Assembly: GCA_946540075.1 (NCBI GenBank)
Contig: CAMNHZ010000015.1
Span: forward strand, 1-15,974
DNA from: an uncultured Bacillota bacterium
Lineage (GTDB): Bacteria; Bacillota_I; Bacilli_A; RF39; UBA660
DNA: 15,974 nt
Reading direction: 5' to 3'
Positions 6,709-12,899 of the stretch are shown here, piece after piece. Both the position numbers and the translations under genes were made by a program. Within the stretch, counting starts at the first letter, position 1, and every line of letters begins with the position of its first letter. The notes under the pieces were generated by a model. The model ran no database searches, was not told the origin of the DNA, and saw only the letters and a program-made list of their open reading frames with translations.

Positions 6709-6735
6709 ATGAATGTGTCATCTCTTTATTTTTTT
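6707..6735 (+). terminator. Intrinsic terminator at the AAA stop codon
   Basis: AGATGA (6707-6712) pairs with TCATCT (6718-6723) across a 5-base loop. A CTTTA interruption then precedes seven Ts (6729-6735). The stem begins inside the TAG stop. Confidence 0.7.
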
Positions 6736-6747
6736 ATCAGTTTACAA

Positions 6748-6763
6748 TTTGTTTATAAACAAA
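6748..6763. repeat. Perfect 16-bp palindrome upstream of a promoter
   Basis: TTTGTTTATAAACAAA is fully self-complementary without a loop. It lies 31 bases upstream of the -35 box at 6795, where an operator or curvature element could sit. It is entirely T/A except for one G-C pair per arm, so chance in AT-rich DNA is possible. Confidence 0.5.
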
Positions 6764-6794
6764 GCACTTAAATAGTCATATATTGTAATAACGA

Positions 6795-6823
6795 TTGAAA
6801 GTTGATTTTATTTATGTTAAAAT
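6795..6823 (+). promoter_or_regulatory. Promoter of the trmL operon
   Basis: TTGAAA (6795-6800), a 17-base spacer, and TAAAAT (6818-6823) preceded by TGT (extended -10). Confidence 0.7.
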
Positions 6824-6846
6824 TAGTATAGGATGTGATGATATAT

Positions 6847-7353
6847 ATGCGTGAAATTCCAAAGAAAAATTATTTTATTTTATTAGGACTTATAATAGGA
6901 ACATTAATATTGTTATATTATGCAACAAATTTATATGAGAATACTAGATCATATCGTGATCGAAATATGGATGGAATACCTACAATTACGATAGATGAAT
7001 TATCTAACTATGTTAAAGAAAATCCTAATATGGTTTTATATATAAGAGATATAAAAGATTATAAAACAAAATCTTTTGAGAATAGTTTAAAGAGATTAGT
7101 TGGTAGTGACAGTTTTAATAATGAGTTTATTTATATAGATACTGTAGATAGTGATGATATAAAAATTTTGGATAACTATTTTAGTAGTAATTTAGAATAT
7201 AATAAGAACGTAATAGTTAGTAGATCTAATATACTTATTTTTAAAGACGGAAGAATTGTTGATGCTTTATATCAAGATGATACTGAAATTAATATAAGAG
7301 ATGTAAGAATGTTTTTCTTAAAACATGGAATCATAGGTGATGAAGTTGAATAA
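6847..7353 (+). CDS. Membrane-anchored thioredoxin-like protein lacking cysteines
   Basis: A 168-residue protein with one N-terminal membrane segment (about 9-27). The exterior shows a thioredoxin-like order of elements: MVLYIRD strand where the active site should follow, FIYIDT strand, a helix, VSRSNILIFKDGRIVDAL in the place of the cis-proline loop and following hairpin, and a final helix ending near 165. There is no CxxC and no cis-Pro, so redox chemistry is not expected; a binding or scaffolding role is more likely. The fold call is by eye and moderately secure. GGATGTGAT (6831-6839) matches the anti-SD consensus GGAGGTGAT with one mismatch and covers the earlier GTG/ATG codons at 6835 and 6838, favouring ATG 6847. 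trmL overlaps its end. Confidence 0.7.
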   Translation: MREIPKKNYFILLGLIIGTLILLYYATNLYENTRSYRDRNMDGIPTITIDELSNYVKENPNMVLYIRDIKDYKTKSFENSLKRLVGSDSFNNEFIYIDTVDSDDIKILDNYFSSNLEYNKNVIVSRSNILIFKDGRIVDALYQDDTEINIRDVRMFFLKHGIIGDEVE

Positions 7354-7852
7354 TATAGTTTTATATGAACCTGAGATACCAGGTAATACTGGTAATATAA
7401 TGAGAACTTGTGCTGGAACAGACACCAAACTACATCTTATAAAGCCATTAGGCTTTTCACTAGATGAAAAAAGTATAAAACGTAGTGGAGCTAATTATAT
7501 AAATAATTGTGATTATACAGTTTATGAGAATTGGGAAGATTTCAAATCAAAGAATAAAGGTACTTACTACTATCTGACTAGATATGGTAAAAAGCCACAT
7601 ACTTCTTTTGATTATAGTGACCACAATGAAAATATATATTTAATATTTGGTAAAGAAAGTACGGGGATACCAAAGGAAATACTAAAAGAAGATCTAGATC
7701 ATTGTATGCGTATTCCAACTAATGATAAGATACGTGCACTTAATTTATCTAATTGTGCAGCTATCATGATTTATGAGGTTTTAAGACAACAAAATTATAA
7801 TGATTTATCATTGGTAGAACCATTTAAAGGTGAAAATTATTTACAAGAATGA
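7346..7852 (+). CDS. trmL: tRNA (cytidine(34)-2'-O)-methyltransferase TrmL
   Basis: A SPOUT-class methyltransferase of 168 residues that 2'-O-methylates the wobble base C34/cmnm5U34 of tRNA-Leu, using S-adenosylmethionine. The family start motif NNIVLYEPEIPGNTGNIMRTC is complete. The knot motifs are FGKESTGIPKEIL and MRIPT followed by RALNLSNCAA. The length is that of the family. The likely start is TTG 7346, which gives the usual family N-terminus and lies 5 bases after AGGTGA (7335-7340). ATG 7340 and GTG 7337 fall inside the ribosome site. With that start it overlaps the preceding stop by 8 bases, implying translational coupling to the Cys-less thioredoxin-like protein, a link with no obvious functional reason. 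No terminator follows directly. Confidence 0.93.
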   Translation: MNNIVLYEPEIPGNTGNIMRTCAGTDTKLHLIKPLGFSLDEKSIKRSGANYINNCDYTVYENWEDFKSKNKGTYYYLTRYGKKPHTSFDYSDHNENIYLIFGKESTGIPKEILKEDLDHCMRIPTNDKIRALNLSNCAAIMIYEVLRQQNYNDLSLVEPFKGENYLQE

Positions 7853-7871
7853 TAAAAAAGTATTGTTTAAT

Positions 7872-7901
7872 TTGACAATTAATGTTAAGATATTGTATGA
7901 A
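7872..7901 (+). promoter_or_regulatory. Promoter of the acidic-tailed membrane protein
   Basis: A perfect TTGACA (7872-7877), an 18-base spacer, and TATGAA (7896-7901). The start codon lies at 7929 with AGGGAGG at 7914-7920. Confidence 0.55.
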
Positions 7902-7928
7902 GTGTAGAAGAATAGGGAGGTTATCAAT

Positions 7929-8444
7929 ATGAATTTTGTGATTGATAATTATGTATGGTTTGTGGTTATTAGTGTTGTACTTATATTAGCGCTTATTGGT
8001 TATATTGCTGATAATACCCATTTTGAAGAAAAAGCTAAAGATAAGAAAAAGAAAAGTATAGATGATAGAAAAAAGAAAAAAGAAGAATTAAAAAAAGAAG
8101 AAAATGATGAAATAGAAAATGCGGATTTACCTGATAATGGTTTTTTTGAGGATACGGATTTTAATAAAGTAGATGATACTACTTCTGATAGTGTAAATCA
8201 AGAAAGCAATGACAATCTTTCATTTGATGATCTATTATTAAATGATGATAGTTTACCTGTACAAGAGACAAAACCTGTTGAAGATGTAAAGGAAGAAGAT
8301 CATGTAGTATTAAAAAATGATAGTGATGATGAAATTGTTAATGATAATCCTATAACTAATACGATATTAAATGACATTGATGATATAAAACCATTGCTTG
8401 ATAATGAAGCTGATGATGATAAAGATAATTTGTGGAAATTTTAA
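7929..8444 (+). CDS. Single-pass membrane protein with acidic cytoplasmic tail
   Basis: A 171-residue protein of unknown function. A hydrophobic segment at about 8-27 is followed by a highly charged Lys/Glu stretch (about 34-62: runs of K then KKEE) and then a long Asp/Asn/Glu-rich, probably disordered tail to the end (repeated DD, ND and DDE steps; ends NLWKF). The N-out/C-in orientation is suggested by the basic cluster right after the membrane segment. No catalytic motif is visible. Short SFDDLLL- and IKPLL-like hydrophobic patches could be binding motifs. The AGGGAGG site lies 8 bases before ATG 7929. The gene stands alone between its own promoter and a terminator overlapping its stop, immediately upstream of cdaA. 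Confidence 0.75.
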   Translation: MNFVIDNYVWFVVISVVLILALIGYIADNTHFEEKAKDKKKKSIDDRKKKKEELKKEENDEIENADLPDNGFFEDTDFNKVDDTTSDSVNQESNDNLSFDDLLLNDDSLPVQETKPVEDVKEEDHVVLKNDSDDEIVNDNPITNTILNDIDDIKPLLDNEADDDKDNLWKF

Positions 8445-8464
8445 GGATATAATTATCCTTTTTT
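8443..8464 (+). terminator. Intrinsic terminator overlapping a stop codon
   Basis: AAGGATA (8443-8449) pairs with TATCCTT (8454-8460) across TAAT, followed by Ts to 8464. The first arm begins within the TAA stop. Confidence 0.85.
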
Positions 8465-8534
8465 CTTTTAGTGACAATTATTTATGATTAATTTTATAAA
8501 TTATTGTTATCGTATTTATTATAATTTTGGAATA

Positions 8535-8543
8535 TGTTATAAT
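8535..8543 (+). promoter_or_regulatory. Extended -10 promoter of cdaA-cdaR
   Basis: TGTTATAAT is a perfect TGn-extended -10. The -35 region (TTTATT at 8515-8520, 17-base spacer) is weak. GGAGG at 8557-8561 precedes ATG 8568. Confidence 0.65.
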
Positions 8544-8567
8544 GGTAATAATAGATGGAGGTATAGT

Positions 8568-9392
8568 ATGACTATTGATTTTGGAATTGATTTATTTAGA
8601 AAATTATTAGATGTACTGCTTGTTTGGTTAGTACTATATTATGTATTAAAAAGTTTACGTAAAAATTTAAAAATGGTTTTAATATTTAAAGGTATAGCAA
8701 TGATTATAGTGCTTAGAGTTGTTAGTTATGCACTTAATCTTTTGACTATTAGTTATTTATTAGATTATGTAATTACTTGGGGTCCACTTGCTATTATAAT
8801 AATATTTCAACCAGAGATTAGAACTGTATTGGAACAACTTGGACGTAGTCAATTACTAGGTCGTCATAAGGTTTTAACTGTTGATGAAAGAGAAAAAATG
8901 GTTTATGAAATAATGGGAGCAATTGAGTATTTAAAACGTGCACGTATTGGAGCTCTTATTGTAATTGAAAGAGATAATAGTTTAGCTGAGTACATTGAAA
9001 AATCTACTAAGTTATATGCTGAAATAACTAGTGAACTGTTAATTTCGATTTTCTTCCCTAATAACCCATTACATGATGGTGGAGTTATAATTCAAGGGGA
9101 TAAAATTACTAGTGCAGGAGCAGTATTCCCAACTAGTGATAATATGAAAATAAGTAAGCGTTTAGGTACACGTCACCGTGCAGCATTAGGAATTAGTGAA
9201 GATTCAGATTGTATTTCATTAATAGTTTCTGAAGAAACAGGTAGAATATCTATCGCAATTGGTGGAGTATTACACTATAATCTTACTTTAGATGAATTTA
9301 AGTTAATGTTATTAGAAGAATTACGACCAAAGGTTCAATACTATGATGAAGAAGATATTGAGGAGGAAGATAATAATGAAGAAAATAACTAA
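8568..9392 (+). CDS. cdaA: Diadenylate cyclase CdaA
   Basis: A membrane diadenylate cyclase that makes the second messenger c-di-AMP from two ATP. Its 274 residues match the family. Three N-terminal membrane segments lie at about 10-27, 37-56 and 62-80, ending in the conserved FQPEIR. The DAC domain follows (about 95-260) with the ATP-binding motifs LHDGG (168-172) and GTRHRAA (200-206, RHR at 202-204) and the following IVSEETG. The canonical DGA motif reads DGG here. The C-terminal 18 residues are almost all acidic or Asn. GGAGG lies 6 bases before ATG 8568; in-frame codons further upstream precede the promoter and are rejected. cdaR overlaps its end by 17 bases. Confidence 0.96.
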   Translation: MTIDFGIDLFRKLLDVLLVWLVLYYVLKSLRKNLKMVLIFKGIAMIIVLRVVSYALNLLTISYLLDYVITWGPLAIIIIFQPEIRTVLEQLGRSQLLGRHKVLTVDEREKMVYEIMGAIEYLKRARIGALIVIERDNSLAEYIEKSTKLYAEITSELLISIFFPNNPLHDGGVIIQGDKITSAGAVFPTSDNMKISKRLGTRHRAALGISEDSDCISLIVSEETGRISIAIGGVLHYNLTLDEFKLMLLEELRPKVQYYDEEDIEEEDNNEENN

Positions 9393-10728
9393 GAAATCTA
9401 TTAACTTTTTCCAAGGTATATGGCATTTTATTGAAAAAGTAGTCATAATTCCTGTTACTAAATTAGTTTTAAAATTCACTGATAAGACTGGTTCATATAG
9501 TCGTAAAGTTGAATCATGGTTTTCAAAATCTAATACGATGTTATTTGTATCTTTGTTTTTAGCTATATTAATTTTTATAGTTGTAGATCAACGAGCATTA
9601 TCGTATACAGAAAAATCAGCTGAGATATTCTCTAAAGTTCCTGTAGAGGTAACTTATAATGAGGAATCTTATGTTGTAGAAGGATTACCAAAAACAGTAG
9701 ATGTTACATTGATAGGTAATCGTTCTTCTATATACTTTGCTAAGCAATCTCCTGCTAGCAGTGTAACAGTTGATTTATCTGGATTAAAACCAGGTACACA
9801 TAAAGTGTCAATTAAGTATGATCAAGCTTTACCTTCATTGGAATATAAAGTAAATCCAAGTGTGGCAACTGTTATTATTTATCCTAAAGTATCTGCGAAT
9901 AAGCGTTTAACAGTTGATTTATTAAATGAAGATTCTTTAGATAGTAAACTTTCAATATCTGATGTTAATATAGATAATGATAAAGTTGTAGTAAAAGGAG
10001 CAGAACATAAAGTTTCTGAAGTTGCTACAGTAAAAGCATTGCTTGATATTAAACAATTACCAAGTCAAGAGGTTGGGACTATAACAATGAAAGATATTCC
10101 ACTTAAAGCTTTTGATAAGAATGGTAAAATTGTTGATGTTGAGGTTGTCCCAGAAAAAATAAATGCTGAAGTAGAGATAACTTCTCCAAGTAAAGAAGTA
10201 CCTATCAAAGTTATTCCATCAGGAGAACTTGGATTTGGTATGGCAATAAGTTCAATTACTACTAGTGAATCTAAAGTAACTATTTATGGAAAAGAAAAAA
10301 CGTTAGCTAATATAAGTTATTTACCAGTTGAAATTGATGTAAATGGTTTAAAAGAAAATAAAACATATAAGACAGAATTAAATAAACCAGTTGGAGTTAA
10401 ATCTTTAAGTGTTAATAATGTATCTATAAATATTAAATTAGATCGTTCAACTGATAAAGTTGTTGATAACGTAGGAATTGAGTATCGTAATTTAGCAGAA
10501 GGATATAGTGTTCAAGGTGTAAGTGAATCAGACATAAAAGTATCTGTTACTGTAAAAGGTGTTAAAGAGGTATTAGATAATATAAACTCTGATGATATAA
10601 CTGCATATCTTGACTTAAAAGGACTTGGTGCCGGAACTCATGAAGTACCTGTTATGGTTGAAGGAAAAGATTCTAAAGTAGAATATAAAGCTAAAACTAA
10701 AAAAGTTAGCATAAAAATTATTAAATAA
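9376..10728 (+). CDS. cdaR: CdaA regulator CdaR (YbbR-domain protein)
   Basis: A 450-residue membrane-anchored protein that binds and modulates CdaA in Firmicutes. One membrane segment lies at about 54-70 (MLFVSLFLAILIFIVVDQ), followed by four extracytoplasmic YbbR repeats of about 85-95 residues, beginning near 83, 168, 268 and 354. Each repeat has a VTVxG(x)/V(T)VKG strand pair and a DL.GL..GTH or D(I/V)..L turn. The N-terminus is about 50 residues longer than the short cytoplasmic tail of B. subtilis CdaR and contains an amphipathic or hydrophobic stretch (about 11-34) of unknown role. AGGAGG (9361-9366), inside the end of cdaA, lies 9 bases before ATG 9376. glmM, the usual third gene of this operon, is absent; a terminator follows. 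Confidence 0.93.
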   Translation: MKKITKKSINFFQGIWHFIEKVVIIPVTKLVLKFTDKTGSYSRKVESWFSKSNTMLFVSLFLAILIFIVVDQRALSYTEKSAEIFSKVPVEVTYNEESYVVEGLPKTVDVTLIGNRSSIYFAKQSPASSVTVDLSGLKPGTHKVSIKYDQALPSLEYKVNPSVATVIIYPKVSANKRLTVDLLNEDSLDSKLSISDVNIDNDKVVVKGAEHKVSEVATVKALLDIKQLPSQEVGTITMKDIPLKAFDKNGKIVDVEVVPEKINAEVEITSPSKEVPIKVIPSGELGFGMAISSITTSESKVTIYGKEKTLANISYLPVEIDVNGLKENKTYKTELNKPVGVKSLSVNNVSINIKLDRSTDKVVDNVGIEYRNLAEGYSVQGVSESDIKVSVTVKGVKEVLDNINSDDITAYLDLKGLGAGTHEVPVMVEGKDSKVEYKAKTKKVSIKIIK

Positions 10729-10733
10729 TAAAC

Positions 10734-10774
10734 AAAAGACTTCACACATTAAAAATGTGAAGTCTTTTATTTTT
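10734..10774. terminator. Bidirectional terminator between convergent genes
   Basis: AAAAGACTTCACA (10734-10746) and its exact complement (10756-10768) form a 13-bp stem with a 9-base loop. T-rich tracts follow on the plus strand (to 10774) and A-rich bases precede, so it works for cdaR (+) and the DUF378 gene (-). The minus-strand stop codon (10767-10769) lies in the stem. Confidence 0.88.
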
Positions 10775-10967
10775 CTTCTAAATGCATCATAAATAAACCG
10801 ATGTTTATGATACCTGCAATTCCTACAATTATATAAACTAGTTTAGTTAAAATAGTACCAACTCCAAATATCATAGTAACTAAATTAACATCAAATAGAC
10901 CAATAAGTCCCCAGTTAATAGCGCCTATAATTGTAAATATTAGTGCAATTTTTTCTAAAGTTTCCAT
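10767..10967 (-). CDS. DUF378 small membrane protein
   Basis: A 66-residue protein with two membrane segments (about 6-26 and 37-60). The sequence IGAINWGLIGLFDVNLV is the hallmark of the DUF378 (YuzA-like) family, whose function is unknown. The length is normal. The minus-strand ribosome site AGAAAGGAG (complement of 10972-10980) lies 4 bases before ATG 10967, an almost full-length anti-SD match suggesting strong translation. It is the only minus-strand gene in the window, convergent to cdaR and divergent from the lipoprotein gene starting at 11073, sharing a 105-base AT-rich intergenic region in which a minus-strand promoter could not be placed confidently. Confidence 0.9.
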   Translation of the reverse strand: METLEKIALIFTIIGAINWGLIGLFDVNLVTMIFGVGTILTKLVYIIVGIAGIINIGLFMMHLEEK

Positions 10968-11015
10968 ATTTCTCCTTTCTTATACTACTTATTTTTTACA
11001 AATTATTATTAATTA

Positions 11016-11045
11016 TTCATAAAATTAATAAATATAAAGTATAAT
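11016..11045 (+). promoter_or_regulatory. Promoter of the LolA-like lipoprotein gene
   Basis: TTCATA (11016-11021), an 18-base spacer, and a perfect TATAAT (11040-11045). Confidence 0.6.
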
Positions 11046-11072
11046 TTAATGAAAACAAGTAGAGGTGAAAAA

Positions 11073-12071
11073 ATGAAGAAAAAACTTGTTGTATTTTTAT
11101 TTCTTATTTGTAGTATTTTTTTGAGTGGATGTGGTAAACATACAGATAGTGATATAATTAAGGATTTTAAAAAACGAATAAATGATAGTTCGGCATATCA
11201 CATTACCGGTAATCTATCAATGATTATGGGAGAAGAAGAATATAAATATAATGTTGAGGTTTCTTATAAAAAGAAAGATAATTTTAGAGTAAGATTAATA
11301 AATAAAGTAAACAATCATGAACAAATAATTTTAAAAAATGATGAAGGTGTATATGTTCTAACACCTTCAATAAAGAAGAGTTTTAAATTTCAAAGTGAGT
11401 GGCCATATAATAATTCTCAAAGTTATATTATGCAATCATTGGTATCTGATATTGAATCAGATAAAGATACTAAGTTAAAAAGAATTAAAAATGAATATGT
11501 GATAGAAACAAAAGCAAATTATTCTAATAATAAGGAATTAATAAGGCAGAGAATTTATTTAGACAAGAAATTAAATATTAAGAAAGTTGAAGTTTTAAAT
11601 AAAGAAGGAAAACCTTTTATTACAATGATATATAAAAATATAGATATGAATCCTACATTTAATCATAATTATTTTGATTTAAAAACTAATCTGGCTTCAA
11701 AGATAAAAGAGAATACTAAAACGGTTAGTAAAATAAATGATGTTTTGTATCCTATGTATATGCCGACAAATACATCGCTTGAAAAGCAAGAGAAGGTAGA
11801 CAAGACAAATGGTGAGCGTGTTATCATGACATTTGCTGGTGATAAATCATTTACATTAGTTCAAGAAACAATGGAAAAATCTGATGAGAACGAAGTTATT
11901 CCTATGTATGGTGAACCAGAAATTATGCTTGATACTGTTGCTGCTGTTGGAGATTCCTCAATAACTTGGAATACTAACGGAATAGATTATTATATTGCAT
12001 CTAATAATATGGATAGTTCGGAATTGCTTAGTGTAGCAAAATCTATAAATACATTACCAATTGGAAAGTAG
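11073..12071 (+). CDS. LolA/GerS-like lipoprotein with DUF4367-type C-terminus
   Basis: A 332-residue secreted lipoprotein: signal at 5-19 with lipobox LSGC (Cys20). The body resembles Gram-positive LolA-fold proteins (YdcC/GerS/DUF4367 group): an N-terminal TGNLSMIMGEEEYKYNVEVSY strand pair, KKDNFRVRLIN, LKNDEGVYVLTP, a QSYIMQSLVSDIES helix, then the YLDKKLNIKKVEV and FDL strands. The C-terminal part (from about 225: LYPMYMPTNTSLE, GERVIMTFAGDKSFTLVQE, ITWNTNGIDYYIASN, SELLSVAKSI) matches the DUF4367 pattern. In sporeformers relatives support cortex or membrane remodelling; here no sporulation gene is visible, so the role is open. AGAGGTG (11061-11067) lies 5 bases before ATG 11073; ATG 11049 has no ribosome site and is rejected. 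Confidence 0.8.
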   Translation: MKKKLVVFLFLICSIFLSGCGKHTDSDIIKDFKKRINDSSAYHITGNLSMIMGEEEYKYNVEVSYKKKDNFRVRLINKVNNHEQIILKNDEGVYVLTPSIKKSFKFQSEWPYNNSQSYIMQSLVSDIESDKDTKLKRIKNEYVIETKANYSNNKELIRQRIYLDKKLNIKKVEVLNKEGKPFITMIYKNIDMNPTFNHNYFDLKTNLASKIKENTKTVSKINDVLYPMYMPTNTSLEKQEKVDKTNGERVIMTFAGDKSFTLVQETMEKSDENEVIPMYGEPEIMLDTVAAVGDSSITWNTNGIDYYIASNNMDSSELLSVAKSINTLPIGK

Positions 12072-12115
12072 ATACATATTAGTGGTTATTGTATGACTAC
12101 TAAGTATCTTTTTTT
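12070..12115 (+). terminator. Intrinsic terminator overlapping a stop codon
   Basis: AGATAC/GTATCT (12070-12075 with 12104-12109) encloses TTAGTGGT/ACTACTAA (12079-12086 with 12096-12103, one G-T pair), with a three-base bulge on the left. Seven Ts end at 12115. The stem starts in the TAG stop. Confidence 0.82.
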
Positions 12116-12128
12116 AATATACTGTTTG

Positions 12129-12157
12129 TTCCATATTTGATATAAATGTGTTATAAT
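12129..12157 (+). promoter_or_regulatory. Extended -10 promoter of the basic-tailed membrane protein
   Basis: TATAAT (12152-12157) preceded by TGT (extended -10), with a poor -35 TTCCAT (12129-12134) at a 17-base spacer. Confidence 0.6.
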
Positions 12158-12174
12158 AATCAAAGGTGATAGAT

Positions 12175-12816
12175 ATGGCAAATAAGAAAAAGAATAATGT
12201 TAAAAAAACAAATAACAATAAGAAGAAACAAACTTCTATAAAAAAAACAAATAATAAAAAGAATACTACTAAATTAGATATAAATAGGGGATATACTGCT
12301 GATTTAGATAATCAATTTGAATTAAAAAAATTAATTATTATTGTTGGCGTTATGCTAGTTTCACTTCTAATATGCTATTTTATTGTAGATTTTATAATCG
12401 CAAAAAGAAGTACAAAGAAAACTGTTGTTAATAGCGGTGAGACTGCTGTAATTCAGTATGATGAGATAATTGTTGGACAATTATTAGATCGTAGCTATGA
12501 TGATTATTATGTATTAGCTACAACTAACAGTAAACTTAGTGATTTTCAAAGTTATACTTCTAAATTAGATGGTGAAAATAATAATCCTAAATTATATACT
12601 ATTGATTTGGATTCTGCATTCAACAAAAAATACTTAAAGGATGATAGTAATTTAAATGTTGATGATATAAAGGATATTAGATTTAGTAAAACAACTTTAT
12701 TACATATAAAAGATCATAAGATTGATGATTCTTCTGATGATTTAAGTGATATAACTGAAATATTAGAAGACTTAGCTTCAAAAGTATCATCTGATAGTAG
12801 TAATACTCAAAATTAG
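12175..12816 (+). CDS. Single-pass membrane protein with basic N-terminus, thioredoxin-like exterior
   Basis: A 213-residue protein. Residues 2-33 are an extreme Lys/Asn tract (predicted cytoplasmic, perhaps nucleic-acid or acidic-partner binding). A membrane segment lies at about 53-75 and the rest is outside. The exterior has an order reminiscent of a thioredoxin fold without cysteines: a QLLDRSYDDYYVLATT strand, a helix, a PKLYTIDLDSAF strand, KTTLLHIKDHKID as strand-turn-strand, and a C-terminal acidic helix ending in Ser/Asp/Asn repeats. The only Cys (67) is in the membrane. Function unknown; the fold call is tentative. AAAGGTGAT (12162-12170) lies 4 bases before ATG 12175; GTG 12166 lies within that site. 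No good terminator separates it from the protease gene 83 bases on. Confidence 0.7.
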   Translation: MANKKKNNVKKTNNNKKKQTSIKKTNNKKNTTKLDINRGYTADLDNQFELKKLIIIVGVMLVSLLICYFIVDFIIAKRSTKKTVVNSGETAVIQYDEIIVGQLLDRSYDDYYVLATTNSKLSDFQSYTSKLDGENNNPKLYTIDLDSAFNKKYLKDDSNLNVDDIKDIRFSKTTLLHIKDHKIDDSSDDLSDITEILEDLASKVSSDSSNTQN

Positions 12817-12872
12817 TAAATTGTAAATTTTTGTATAAAATAAAAATGGTTGTATCATATATAATAAAACTG

Positions 12873-12881
12873 TGATATATT
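12873..12881 (+). promoter_or_regulatory. Extended -10 promoter of the S41 protease
   Basis: TGATATATT is a TGn-extended -10. A weak TATCAT (12853-12858) sits at a 17-base spacer. The same TGATATATT core occurs in rRNA promoter P2. An alternative -10, TATAAT at 12860-12865, lacks a matching -35. Confidence 0.5.
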
Positions 12882-12899
12882 GAAATAGTAGGTGATTAC

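Noticed and set aside
12809..12832. Possible hairpin AAAATT/AATTTT between the basic-tailed protein and the protease
   Set aside because: Only six A-T pairs, expected by chance in this composition. Not convincing as a terminator.
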